DNA of 64,000 nt, from the NCBI RefSeq assembly GCF_013184545.1, contig NZ_JAAOJA010000010.1, forward strand, positions 152,354-216,353, given 5' to 3'. Under the pieces are notes generated by a model. The model was not told the DNA's origin and searched no databases. It was given only the letters and a program-made list of their open reading frames with translations. The translations under genes and the position numbers were made by a program. This DNA comes from Pseudomonas tumuqii. Its GTDB lineage: Bacteria; Pseudomonadota; Gammaproteobacteria; Pseudomonadales; Pseudomonadaceae. Of this stretch, positions 33,247-41,472 are shown piece after piece (position 1 is the stretch's first letter; the number at the start of each line of letters is the position of its first letter).

Positions 33247-33587
33247 GGAGCACCTCCTGCCTGGTTGGCCAGGCTCTGGATGGGCCGGCCGGCGCCGCGC
33301 CAGCCGGCGAAACCGTCGATCAGGTAACGCGCATCGAGCCCCATCGCCTGCAGCGTGGCGGCGCAGCCCTGGCTGATCTCGTGGCCCTGGGCGCAATACA
33401 GGACCACCGGCCGATCCCGCGGGATCTGCTCCTTCCAGGTGAACAGCGCGTCTGGATCGCGCCACTGCGCTGCGGCAATTTCCGTGGCGTCGACCAGGCG
33501 CACGGGCGCCCGGCGGACATCCAGCAGGGTGAAGCGCCTGCCCGCCGCTTGCCATTCCGCCAGTTCGCACATCGAGATACGGCTCAT
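33243..33587 (-). CDS. rhodanese-domain sulfurtransferase
   Basis: A 114-aa single rhodanese domain. The active-site loop is CAQGHEIS following VVLY, and the CH2A-type LLDVRRAPVR segment is present. It transfers sulfane sulfur or reduces oxyanions in the cytosol. A very strong SD, GAGGAGGTG, precedes the ATG by 5 nt and directly abuts the 180-bp TIR element. The gene is coupled to the ChrB-C gene (ATGA overlap) and lies downstream of chrA, consistent with a chrB-chrA-rhodanese-chrB' transcription unit interrupted by the element. Confidence 0.85.
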   Translation of the reverse strand: MSRISMCELAEWQAAGRRFTLLDVRRAPVRLVDATEIAAAQWRDPDALFTWKEQIPRDRPVVLYCAQGHEISQGCAATLQAMGLDARYLIDGFAGWRGAGRPIQSLANQAGGAP

Positions 33588-33600
33588 CGCACACCTCCTC

Positions 33601-33780
33601 AGAGCTTGTGAAAATATCGAGCGCCGTAGCGAGAGCGTCTCCAGGTGTTCGCGGCCAGGCGCGCTACGCGAAAAATGGGGGAGTTTAGTGAGCTAAATGA
33701 CCCCGTTTTTTGCGTAGCGCAACGCCAGCAGCGGGCGCCTGGGGGCGGTCGCAGTAGGCGAGAGTTTTTTCACAAGCTCT
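33601..33780. mobile_element. 180-bp MITE-like element with 14-bp terminal inverted repeats
   Basis: AGAGCTTGTGAAAA (33601-33614) and TTTTCACAAGCTCT (33767-33780) are perfect inverted termini. Inside there are TATCGAGCGCCGTAGCGAG, a small palindrome around GTTTAGTGAGCTAAAT and no ORF. The right end touches the chrA stop codon (33780-33782). Related shorter or degenerate copies lie at 39821-39870, 47199-47232, 53085-53331 and 56321-56371. Confidence 0.75.
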
Positions 33781-35144
33781 CAGTTCAGCAACATATGCAC
33801 CAGCAAACCCACCAGCGCACAGGCGCCGATCACCTCGATCACCCCGCGCTTGAACCTGAACAACGCCACTGCCGCCGCCAGCGCGATCAGCGCCGAGGGC
33901 CAGTCGAAGGTGCCGCTGAAGCCTTGCGGCCAGAGCACGTGATAACCGAAGAACAGCGCCAGGTTGAGGATCACCCCGACCACCGCGGCGGTGATGCCGG
34001 TCAGCGGCGCGGTGAACTTCAGCTCGCCATGGGTCGACTCCACCAGCGGCCCGCCGGCGAGAATGAACAGGAACGACGGCAGGAAGGTGAACCAGGTGAC
34101 CAGGGTCGCCGCCAGGGCGCCGGCGATAAACACCTGCTCGGGGCCGAACACCTGCTGCACATAGGCGCCGACGAACGCGACGAAGGCGACCACCATGATC
34201 AGCGGTCCCGGCGTGGTTTCGCCCAGCGCCAGGCCATCGATCATCTGGGTTGGCGTCAGCCAGGCGTAATGGCCGATGGCGCCCTGGTAGACGTAGGGCA
34301 GCACCGCGTAAGCGCCGCCGAAAGTCAGCAGCGCCGCCTTGGTGAAGAACCAGCCCATCTGGGTCAGGGTGCCCTCCCAGCCGTACAGCCAGGTCAGCAG
34401 CCCCATCGGCACCAGCCAGAGCACAGCGCCGGCCGCCGCGATCAGGGCCAGGCGCGAGGCGCGAAACCGTGCATGGGCGGGTGTCGGCGTGTGGTCATCG
34501 ATCAGCGCCGGGCCGAAGGATTTATCCGCAGCCGCATGGCCACCGCCGATGCTGAACTGCTCCGGCAACAGCCGCCCGCCGAGATAGCCCAGCAGCGCCG
34601 CGCCGAGCACGATCAGCGGGAACGGCACGTTGAGGGCGAAAATGGCGACGAAGGACGCCGCGGCGATGCCCCACAGCCAGTTGTTCTTCAGCGCCCGCGA
34701 ACCGATGCGCCAGGCGGCCTGCAGGACGATGGCGGTGACCGCCGGCTTGATCCCATAGAAGATCCCCGCCACCAGCGGCACGTCGCCGAAGGCGATATAC
34801 ACCCAGGACAGGGCGATCAGGATGAACAGCGACGGCAGCACGAACAGCGCCCCGGCGATCACCCCGCCCCAGGTGCGGTGCATCAGCCAGCCGATGTAGG
34901 TGGCCAGTTGCTGGGCCTCGGGACCGGGCAGCAACATGCAGTAGTTCAGCGCATGCAGAAAACGCCGTTCGGACAGCCAGCGGCGCTTTTCGACCAACTC
35001 GTGATGCATGATGGAAATCTGCCCGGCCGGGCCGCCAAAGCTGATCAGGCCGAGCTTGAGCCAGAACAGAAAGGCCTCGACCAGGCTGACGGGCTCGACA
35101 CGCGCACGCTCGGGCGCGGGGTGTGGCGTGGCATCGTTACTCAT
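33780..35144 (-). CDS. chrA: chromate efflux transporter ChrA
   Basis: A 454-aa CHR-family transporter with two homologous halves. Each has the family motif: FLFWLKLGLISFGGPAGQISIMHHELVEKRRWLSERRFL in the first, and FFTKAALLTFGGAYAVLPYV with an ETTPGPLIMV segment in the second. About 11-12 membrane helices are present. It exports chromate across the inner membrane, driven by the proton gradient, and competes with sulfate-linked uptake. The ATG at 35144 overlaps the end of chrB by 8 bp. The stop codon TGA abuts the repeat element. Confidence 0.93.
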   Translation of the reverse strand: MSNDATPHPAPERARVEPVSLVEAFLFWLKLGLISFGGPAGQISIMHHELVEKRRWLSERRFLHALNYCMLLPGPEAQQLATYIGWLMHRTWGGVIAGALFVLPSLFILIALSWVYIAFGDVPLVAGIFYGIKPAVTAIVLQAAWRIGSRALKNNWLWGIAAASFVAIFALNVPFPLIVLGAALLGYLGGRLLPEQFSIGGGHAAADKSFGPALIDDHTPTPAHARFRASRLALIAAAGAVLWLVPMGLLTWLYGWEGTLTQMGWFFTKAALLTFGGAYAVLPYVYQGAIGHYAWLTPTQMIDGLALGETTPGPLIMVVAFVAFVGAYVQQVFGPEQVFIAGALAATLVTWFTFLPSFLFILAGGPLVESTHGELKFTAPLTGITAAVVGVILNLALFFGYHVLWPQGFSGTFDWPSALIALAAAVALFRFKRGVIEVIGACALVGLLVHMLLN

Positions 35145-36081
35145 CGCTACTGGCTTCCTCGGCGAAGGCGACCAGCAGCCCGTCGAACACGACGTGCGCG
35201 CTGGCCAGCAGTTGATCGTCGTCGGCAATCGATTGGCGCAGCCCCGCCAGGACCTGCTCGACACCACTGGCCTCGGCTGGCTGCTGGCCACCGACATCGA
35301 GGTAGTGGACCACGCCGGCAATGCGTCTCAGCCCGGGCTCGTGCAGGGCGAAACTGTCTTGCAGGGTTTCGAAGGTCACCCGGTTGCCGACATGGCTGAA
35401 CGTCGCGCCATCGAAGTCGAACCCCAGCGCATCGGCCGGGCAATCCGCGGGCGAGTCCAGCCAGAGGATGCGCCCGGCGGGATCGATGAAGCGCTTGATC
35501 AGCCAGGCGCTGGCCAGACGATCGACCCAGGGCCGCTTGCGCGTCGCCCAGATCCGCCCCTGGTAATCGCCACGGCTGAGCAAGGCAATCGGCAGCTCCT
35601 GGCCTGTCGGCTCGTCCGCCGAAAGCGCACGGCTGAGGGCACTTTCCAGCTCCTGCAGCGCCGTGTTCACTTGTGGCCCGGCTTCACCGGGGAAGAAATC
35701 GATGGCGGTCAGATTGGCCAGGGTTTTGCGCAGCTTGCGTACCCGCCGGGTGGCCTCGAGTGCGTTGTCCGCACCGAGCTGGGCGCGACAGTCCTCGATA
35801 TCCGCCCACAACCTGGCGTATTCCTCGCGACGCTCGAACAGCTCGACGAAGCGCTCACCCTCGGGATCTCGCACCGGCAGCAGATAGGCCGTGCCGTTGA
35901 TCGCGCGGATATCGCGCTCGACCGCCTGCAACGCCTCGCGGCACAGCGGCCGGTCGGGCAGCAGGTACACCCCGTCGCGCAGCACCGCGGCACCATTGGC
36001 CTTCAGCGCGCGCCAGGCGCGCATACGGGCCGTGGCATTGGCGGTCGGCAAGGCGATCACCAGAGAGAGCCAATCTTTCAT
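35137..36081 (-). CDS. chrB: chromate-sensing regulator ChrB
   Basis: 314 aa. An N-terminal half (about 1-150) with MRAWRALKANGAAVLRDGVYLLP resembles the PaaX-like DNA-binding and sensor half of ChrB. A C-terminal half (about 175-310) carries the PF09828 chromate-resistance domain. ChrB is the chromate-responsive regulator of chrBAC-type operons. Here it heads chrB-chrA and then rhodanese and ChrB-C. The start codon lies directly in the left arm of a TGTAGAG...CTCTACA inverted repeat, suggesting autoregulation. Confidence 0.9.
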   Translation of the reverse strand: MKDWLSLVIALPTANATARMRAWRALKANGAAVLRDGVYLLPDRPLCREALQAVERDIRAINGTAYLLPVRDPEGERFVELFERREEYARLWADIEDCRAQLGADNALEATRRVRKLRKTLANLTAIDFFPGEAGPQVNTALQELESALSRALSADEPTGQELPIALLSRGDYQGRIWATRKRPWVDRLASAWLIKRFIDPAGRILWLDSPADCPADALGFDFDGATFSHVGNRVTFETLQDSFALHEPGLRRIAGVVHYLDVGGQQPAEASGVEQVLAGLRQSIADDDQLLASAHVVFDGLLVAFAEEASSDE

Positions 36082-36117
36082 GTAGAGCTTAAAACTCTTT
36101 AAGTATTTATCTCTACA
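36081..36117. promoter_or_regulatory. nested inverted repeats upstream of chrB, candidate ChrB operator
   Basis: An outer repeat TGTAGAG (36081-36087) / CTCTACA (36111-36117) encloses an inner CTTAAA-ACTC-TTTAAG (36088-36103). They overlap or directly precede the chrB ATG at 36081, in a position fit for repression. The following 240 bp to the methyltransferase contain only GC-rich, REP-like text. Confidence 0.55.
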
Positions 36118-36358
36118 CTAAACCCTTCGCCAGCGAAAAAGAAGCCCCTCTGCGAATCATCTGCGGGGTCAGGCCGAAACCCTTTGCCGGCAACCCAGCT
36201 CGCAGGTTGGGCCGAGCGCGCAAGGCGTACTCGCAGCATGGCCGAGCCCATTGCACCTGGGGCGCTCGTCCGGCGGAGCGGCGGCAACTATCGAATCAAC
36301 CCGCGGCGTGACGGATAGGTTCTAATATCACCTCTGGTTCCGCCCAAGGCCCGCCCGC

Positions 36359-36985
36359 ATGATGCTCAGCCCCGACGACCTCGCCCAGATCAGCGCCCTC
36401 ACCCTGCAGCATTATCAGCAGTGCGCCGAGGAGTTCCGCGAGGGCACCCGCGATCACGATGTCAGCCAGAACATCGCCGCCCTGCTCGGGCATATCCTGG
36501 CCGAGCCGCCCTACCGGATTCTCGATTTCGGCTGTGGCCCGGGCCGCGACCTGCGTACCTTCAGCGCCCTCGGCCACACGGCCATCGGCCTGGACGGCTG
36601 CCCGCGCTTCGTCGAGATGGCCCGCACAGACAGTGGCTGCGAGGTCTGGCAGCAGGACTTCCTCGCCCTCGATCTGCCCGCCGCGCAGTTCGACGGCATC
36701 TTCGCCAACGCCGTGCTGTTCCATATCCCCAGCCAGGCACTGCCGCGGGTACTGGATCAGTTGTACGCCGCGCTCAAGCCGGGCGGCGTGCTGTTCAGCT
36801 CCAACCCGCGCGGGGAGAACCAGGAAGGCTGGAACGGCGAGCGCTACGGCGCCTACTACGACCTGAGCAACTGGCAGGCGCTGCTGAGCGCTGCCGGTTT
36901 CGTCGAACTGCAACACTACTACCGTCCGCCCGGTTTGCCGCGCGCGCAACAGCCCTGGCTGGCCAGCGTCTGGCGCCGCCCGTGA
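36359..36985 (+). CDS. SAM-dependent class I methyltransferase
   Basis: A 208-aa Rossmann-fold methyltransferase. SAM motif I is RILDFGCGPGRDL, post-I acidic residue Asp in IGLDGCPRFVEMA, motif IV DGIFANAVLFHIP and GGVLFSSNPRG. The substrate is not apparent; the family includes small-molecule and tellurite/thiopurine-type enzymes. A start at 36359 or the adjacent ATG 36362 is possible. It stands alone between the divergent chr operon and modABC. Confidence 0.83.
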   Translation: MMLSPDDLAQISALTLQHYQQCAEEFREGTRDHDVSQNIAALLGHILAEPPYRILDFGCGPGRDLRTFSALGHTAIGLDGCPRFVEMARTDSGCEVWQQDFLALDLPAAQFDGIFANAVLFHIPSQALPRVLDQLYAALKPGGVLFSSNPRGENQEGWNGERYGAYYDLSNWQALLSAAGFVELQHYYRPPGLPRAQQPWLASVWRRP

Positions 36986-37130
36986 GCCGCGCTTATGTAC
37001 GCCAGCTAACGGGCGGGCGGGCGAACTCGCGCCCCCTGCGCTAAAGCCCGAGCCAGCCGCTGCCGGACAGTCACTTCGCAGGCAACGGCCACGCCATTGC
37101 TGCCGACTCCTTTGGCCAGCTTCCGCCTAG

Positions 37131-37154
37131 CGTTGTATTTCTCTGTATATAACG
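37131..37154. promoter_or_regulatory. ModE-box-like operator upstream of modA
   Basis: CGTTGTAT (37131-37138), 7-bp spacer, TATATAACG (37146-37154) closely matches the ModE consensus of CGNTATATA-type half-sites separated by about 6-7 bp. It lies 60-84 bp before the modA ATG. ModE-molybdate represses modABC; no modE gene is in the window. Confidence 0.7.
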
Positions 37155-37214
37155 AAAGGTGCAGGCTAAAGTGCACAGGCGCTGCCGGTAAACCAAGGTT
37201 CAAGGAGCCATGTG

Positions 37215-37973
37215 ATGACTGAACGTACCCCTCGCACATGCCTGGCGCTGTTCGCCGGCCTGGCCTTCTGCGCCAGCGCGCTGGCCGAGGAAGTGCAGGT
37301 GGCGGTGGCTGCCAACTTCACCGCGCCGCTGCAAGCGATTGCCCGCAAATTCGAGAAAGAGACGGGGCATAACGTGGTCGCCTCTTTCGGCGCCACCGGC
37401 CAGCTGTATGCGCAGATTCAGCATGGCGCGCCTTTTGAGGTGTACCTCGCCGCCGACGACAGCACCCCAGCCAAGCTGGAAAGCGCAGGACTTGGGGTTG
37501 CCGGTTCGCGCTTTACCTATGCGATGGGCAGCCTGGTGCTGTGGTCGGCCAAGGCTGACTACCTCGACGGCAGCGATGCGGTGCTCAAGCAAGGCCAGTT
37601 CCAGCACCTGGCCATCGCCAACCCGAAAGCCGCGCCTTACGGCCTGGCCGCGACCCAGGTGCTGGATAAACTCGGTTTGCGCGCCGCGCTGCAAAGCAAG
37701 CTGGTCGAGGGCCAGAGCATTACCCAGGCGCTGCAGTTTGTGTCGACCGGCAACGCCGAACTGGGCTTCGTCGCGCTGTCGCAGGTATTCAAGGACGGTC
37801 AGCTCGGCAGTGGCTCGGCCTGGATAGTGCCGCAAACCCTGTACGCGCCGATCAATCAGGACGCGCTGCTGCTCAAGCAGGGCCAGCACAATCCCGCGGC
37901 CCGCGCCCTGCTCGAGTACCTGCAAGGTCCGCAAGCGGCGGCCATCATCACGTCCTACGGCTACAACCGCTGA
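37215..37973 (+). CDS. modA: molybdate ABC transporter substrate-binding protein
   Basis: 252 aa. A signal peptide (to about residue 24, FCASALA-EE) precedes a type II periplasmic binding protein fold: VAVAANFTAPLQ, ASFGATGQLYAQI, FEVYLAADD and a NPKAAPYG hinge that contacts the oxyanion. It captures molybdate or tungstate in the periplasm for ModBC. ATG 37215 follows AAGGAG; an adjacent GTG at 37212 is less well spaced. First gene of modABC, controlled by a ModE-like box upstream. Confidence 0.94.
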   Translation: MTERTPRTCLALFAGLAFCASALAEEVQVAVAANFTAPLQAIARKFEKETGHNVVASFGATGQLYAQIQHGAPFEVYLAADDSTPAKLESAGLGVAGSRFTYAMGSLVLWSAKADYLDGSDAVLKQGQFQHLAIANPKAAPYGLAATQVLDKLGLRAALQSKLVEGQSITQALQFVSTGNAELGFVALSQVFKDGQLGSGSAWIVPQTLYAPINQDALLLKQGQHNPAARALLEYLQGPQAAAIITSYGYNR

Positions 37974-37985
37974 GGTAGCATCGCG

Positions 37986-38663
37986 ATGCCCCTGACCCAA
38001 GCCGACTTCGACGCCGTCCTGCTGACCCTCAAGCTGGCCTCGCTGACCACCGTATTGCTGCTGTTGATCGGCACGCCGATCGCCTGGTGGCTGGCACGCA
38101 CCGGCTCCTGGCTGAAGCAGCCGATCGGCGCCATCGTCGCCCTGCCGCTGGTGCTGCCACCGACGGTGATCGGTTTCTACCTGCTGGTGAGCATGGGCCC
38201 GCACGGCTTTATCGGTCAGCTGACCCAGAGCCTCGGCCTCGGCACCCTGACCTTCACCTTCAGCGGGTTGGTGATCGGCTCGCTGTTCTATTCGCTGCCC
38301 TTCGTCGTGCAACCGCTGCAGAACGCCTTCGAGGCCATCGGCCGTGCGCCGCTGGAGGCGGCGGCGACCCTGCGCGCCAATCCCTGGGACGCCTTCTTCA
38401 CGGTGGTGCTGCCGTTGGCCAAACCCGGTTTCATCACCGCGGCCATCCTCGGTTTTGCCCACACCGTCGGCGAGTTCGGCGTAGTGCTGATGATCGGCGG
38501 CAATATCCCCGGCAAGACCCAGGTGGCCTCGGTGCAGATCTACAACCATGTGGAAACCCTGGAATACGCCCAGGCCCACTGGCTGGCGGGCGGCATGCTG
38601 GCGTTCTCCTTCATCGTATTGCTGGCGCTCTACTCGGGCCGCCGCGTCAGGCAGGGCTGGTAA
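37986..38663 (+). CDS. modB: molybdate ABC transporter permease
   Basis: 225 aa with five membrane helices and the ABC-permease EAA loop (EAAATLRANPWDAFFTVVLPLAKPG). It forms the inner-membrane channel with ModC. SD GAGGT precedes the ATG, 12 bp after modA. The stop codon overlaps the modC start (TAATG). Confidence 0.94.
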   Translation: MPLTQADFDAVLLTLKLASLTTVLLLLIGTPIAWWLARTGSWLKQPIGAIVALPLVLPPTVIGFYLLVSMGPHGFIGQLTQSLGLGTLTFTFSGLVIGSLFYSLPFVVQPLQNAFEAIGRAPLEAAATLRANPWDAFFTVVLPLAKPGFITAAILGFAHTVGEFGVVLMIGGNIPGKTQVASVQIYNHVETLEYAQAHWLAGGMLAFSFIVLLALYSGRRVRQGW

Positions 38664-39808
38664 TGCTCAAGCAACTGTTCGGCGGCCAGCCGCTGGTGGG
38701 GCCGGCCCAGGCCGCGGAGAAGCTGATCCGCGCGCGCTTCAAGATCGAGCGCCCGGGCTTTGCCCTGGATGTCGACCTGTGCCTGCCCGGCCGCGGCATC
38801 AGCGCGCTGTTCGGTCATTCGGGTTCGGGCAAGACCAGCTGCCTGCGCTGCTTCGCCGGCCTGGACCAGGCGCCCGACGGTTATCTCGAGGTCAATGGCG
38901 AGCTGTGGCAGGACAGCGCAAACGGCCAGTTCGTCGCGCCGCACCAGCGCGCGCTGGGTTACGTGTTCCAGGACGCCAACCTGTTCGCCCACCTGTCGGT
39001 GCGGCGCAACCTGGAGTACGGCCGCAAACGCATCCCCGCCCACAGTCGCCGGGTGCCGCTGGAGCAGGCGGTCGAGCTGCTCGGCATCGGCCATCTGCTG
39101 CAGCGCATGCCGGACAATCTCTCCGGCGGCGAACGCCAGCGCGTGGCCATCGCCCGCGCCCTGCTGACCAGCCCACGCCTGCTGCTGATGGACGAACCGC
39201 TGGCCTCGCTCGACCTCAAGCGCAAGCTGGAGGTGCTGCCCTACCTGGAACGCCTGCACGAGGAGCTGGACATCCCGATCCTCTATGTCAGCCATTCGCC
39301 CGACGAGGTGGCGCGCCTGGCCGATCACCTGGTGGTGCTGGATGAAGGCAAGGTGCAGGCCAGCGGGCCGCTCAAGGAAACCCTGCTGAGGAGCGATCTG
39401 CCCTTTATGTTCGAGGAGGATGCCGAGGCCGTGGTCGATGGCATCGTCAGCCACTACGAGCCGGACTATCGACTGCTGAGCATCCGCCTGAGCGGCACTG
39501 ACGCCGTGCTGCAGCTGACCCATGCGCCCCTGGCCGCGGGCAAGCCGGTGCGGGTGAAAATCAAGGCGCGGGACGTCAGCCTGAGTCTGCAGCAGGCCCA
39601 GGACACCAGCCTGCTCAACCTGCTACCGGCGCGGGTCGAACACTGGCTGGCGCTGGATAACCAGGCGCAGATGCTGGTCGGCCTGCGGGTCGGCGATGAG
39701 CGGATGATCGCCCGCATCACCCGCTACTCCTTCGACAGGCTGGGCATCCATGCACAGCAGGCGCTGTGGGTGCAGGTCAAATCCGTCTCGCTGCTGGCGT
39801 CCGATTGA
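38663..39808 (+). CDS. modC: molybdate ABC transporter ATPase
   Basis: 381 aa. ABC ATPase with Walker A GHSGSGKTS, Q-loop YVFQDANLF, signature LSGGERQRVAIARAL and Walker B LLLMDEPLASLD, then a C-terminal molybdate-binding TOBE/MOP domain (about 300-375; VRVKIKARDVSLSL). It powers molybdate import and the C-terminal domain can mediate trans-inhibition. It is about 20-30 residues longer at the N-terminus than many ModC proteins. Last gene of the operon; convergent with the AAA+ gene 60 bp away. Confidence 0.93.
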   Translation: MLKQLFGGQPLVGPAQAAEKLIRARFKIERPGFALDVDLCLPGRGISALFGHSGSGKTSCLRCFAGLDQAPDGYLEVNGELWQDSANGQFVAPHQRALGYVFQDANLFAHLSVRRNLEYGRKRIPAHSRRVPLEQAVELLGIGHLLQRMPDNLSGGERQRVAIARALLTSPRLLLMDEPLASLDLKRKLEVLPYLERLHEELDIPILYVSHSPDEVARLADHLVVLDEGKVQASGPLKETLLRSDLPFMFEEDAEAVVDGIVSHYEPDYRLLSIRLSGTDAVLQLTHAPLAAGKPVRVKIKARDVSLSLQQAQDTSLLNLLPARVEHWLALDNQAQMLVGLRVGDERMIARITRYSFDRLGIHAQQALWVQVKSVSLLASD

Positions 39809-39820
39809 ACGCAGCGGCGC

Positions 39821-39870
39821 AGCGCTGGTGAACATAGCGAGCGCCGTTGCGTGTTTTTTCACAACCTCTC
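39821..39870. repeat. short TIR-family repeat at the AAA+ gene stop codon
   Basis: On the minus strand TGAGAGGTTGTGAAAAAACACGCAACGGCG begins at the gene's TGA stop (39869-39871). It is a truncated relative of the 33601-33780 element, with its right end preserved. Confidence 0.65.
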
Positions 39871-40819
39871 AACCCAGCAGCTCGTCCAGACGCTGGCCGG
39901 CGCGCTGCAAGACCTGCTGCAAGGCAACCAGTTGCGATGCATCGGCGGCGTCCAGCAGCTGCTGCAGATCGGCTGCGAGCTGCGTCAGCGGTTCCTTCCG
40001 GCCCGGCAGATTGAGGTGCTGCGGCAGGATTTCCGCACCGCTGCTGACCAGCAGGGCGAAGTGGATGACGTTTTCCAGCTCGCGGGTGTTGCCCGGCCAT
40101 GGATGGCGCTCCAGCAGTGTCTGCGTCGCCAGGCCGATGGCCGGCAACGGCAGCCCCAGGCGCTGGGCATAGATGCCGAGGAAGTATTCCGCCAAGGGCA
40201 GGATGTCGCCGGGGCGCTCGCGCAGGGCTGGCAGGTTCAGGCGGCCATCGCCCAGGTAATGCAGCAACCGCGGGTTGAACTTGCCGGCCGCCACGGCCTG
40301 CGCCAGATCGATGCTGGTGGCCGCCAGCAGGCGCACATCCACCGGGCTGGCCTGCGCCGCGCCGACGCGCAGCACCTCGCCGGTTTCCACGGCGCTGAGC
40401 AACTGCGCCTGCAGCGCGAGTGGCAGGTCACCGATTTCATCCAGGTACAGGGTGCCGCCATTGGCCGAACCGAACCAGCCGGCGCGGCTGCTCATCGAGC
40501 CCTGATAGGCACCGGCGGCATAGCCGAACAGCTCGGCTTGCGCATGCTTGACGCTCAGGCCGCTGCAACTGAGCGCGACAAACAGCCCCGGGCGCTCGCT
40601 GGCACGGTGGATATAGCGGGCGAGCAGCTCCTTGCCGGTGCCGGTTTCGCCCTCGATCAACAGCGGCAAGGGCTGGCTGGCCAGCTGCTCGACCCGATCG
40701 CGCACCTGGCGCGAACGCGGATCGATAAACACCAGCGCCTTGGCACGGATGCTCAGCGGGCTTTTCTCGGCGTCGGGGAAGGTCAGCAACGGCTGATTAG
40801 TGTCCGGTGGCTGGCGCAT
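39869..40819 (-). CDS. SfnR-like AAA+ sigma-54 activator lacking a normal GAFTGA loop and HTH
   Basis: 316 aa. The N-terminus (DAEKSPLSIRAKALVFIDP) resembles SfnR-type activators of organosulfur genes. AAA+ core: Walker A GETGTGKE (57-64), Walker B TLYLDE (123-128) and GRLNLPALRERPGDI. The sigma-54 contact loop reads GAYQGS (103-108) instead of GAFTGA. After the AAA+ C-lid (PWPGNTRELENVI) only a short helix run follows and no Fis-type HTH is visible before the stop. It may be a degenerate regulator or one acting without DNA binding. It has a position effect with the nearby oscA/sbp sulfur genes. Confidence 0.8.
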   Translation of the reverse strand: MRQPPDTNQPLLTFPDAEKSPLSIRAKALVFIDPRSRQVRDRVEQLASQPLPLLIEGETGTGKELLARYIHRASERPGLFVALSCSGLSVKHAQAELFGYAAGAYQGSMSSRAGWFGSANGGTLYLDEIGDLPLALQAQLLSAVETGEVLRVGAAQASPVDVRLLAATSIDLAQAVAAGKFNPRLLHYLGDGRLNLPALRERPGDILPLAEYFLGIYAQRLGLPLPAIGLATQTLLERHPWPGNTRELENVIHFALLVSSGAEILPQHLNLPGRKEPLTQLAADLQQLLDAADASQLVALQQVLQRAGQRLDELLG

Positions 40820-40890
40820 GGATAGCTCTCTTCAGGCAGGCCGCAATGCAACCCGTTACGGTCGATGAAAGGGCAAACGGTGCTCGCTGC

Positions 40891-41472
40891 TCAGGCGCGA
40901 CGGCGGGCGTGTTGCTCGATGCGGCAGTGCAACCGATAGAGATAGGCGAAGCCCTGCTCCCAATGGCGATGCCCGGACTTCACGTTGATATGCCCGGCGC
41001 CACTCAGAATCGCCGCCTCGCTGCCCCAGGCAGCGGCCAGTTCGAGCGCGCGCGCGGCGCTGGCGGCGGAGTCGTTGTCGGAGCCGACCAACTGGCTGGG
41101 AAACGGCAACAACTGCCGGGGGATCGACGCGAAATTCTGCAACGCCTGCGGGCAGTTGCTGCGCTGGACATCCGCCGGCGCCACCAACAGGGCACCACGC
41201 ACCCGCCGCAACAACTCGACCGGCGCACGCGCTGCCCAGTGCGCCACGGTGATGCAGCCCAGGCTGTGGGCCACCAGGATCGCCGGGCGCGGATCACTGG
41301 CGATGCTGCGGGCCAATTCGGCTACCCAGTCGTCAAGACGCGGCGCCATCCAGTCGGCCTGCTCCACCCGCGCGCTGTTCGGCAGGCTGCGCTGCCAGTG
41401 ACTTTGCCAATGCTCATCGGCTGAGCCTTGCCAGCCCGGCACTATCAGGTAACGGATCGCTTCGTTGCGCAT
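40891..41472 (-). CDS. RBBP9/YdeN-type alpha/beta hydrolase
   Basis: 193 aa. Opening YLIVPGWQGSADEHWQSHWQ and nucleophile elbow AHSLGC (Ser in GxSxG-like loop), Asp in VGSDND and His in GHINVKSGHRHW make up a serine hydrolase triad. Members are small cytosolic esterase-like proteins of unknown substrate. The ATG at 41472 follows GGGGG-rich sequence. It lies 72 bp upstream of the AAA+ gene, which is read in the same direction. Confidence 0.82.
   Translation of the reverse strand: MRNEAIRYLIVPGWQGSADEHWQSHWQRSLPNSARVEQADWMAPRLDDWVAELARSIASDPRPAILVAHSLGCITVAHWAARAPVELLRRVRGALLVAPADVQRSNCPQALQNFASIPRQLLPFPSQLVGSDNDSAASAARALELAAAWGSEAAILSGAGHINVKSGHRHWEQGFAYLYRLHCRIEQHARRRA

Noticed and set aside
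33780..35321. ChrA beginning at the upstream start in the 513-codon frame
   Set aside because: The first 59 residues overlap chrB in another frame and are Ser/Arg-rich; ATG 35144 gives the normal ChrA N-terminus.
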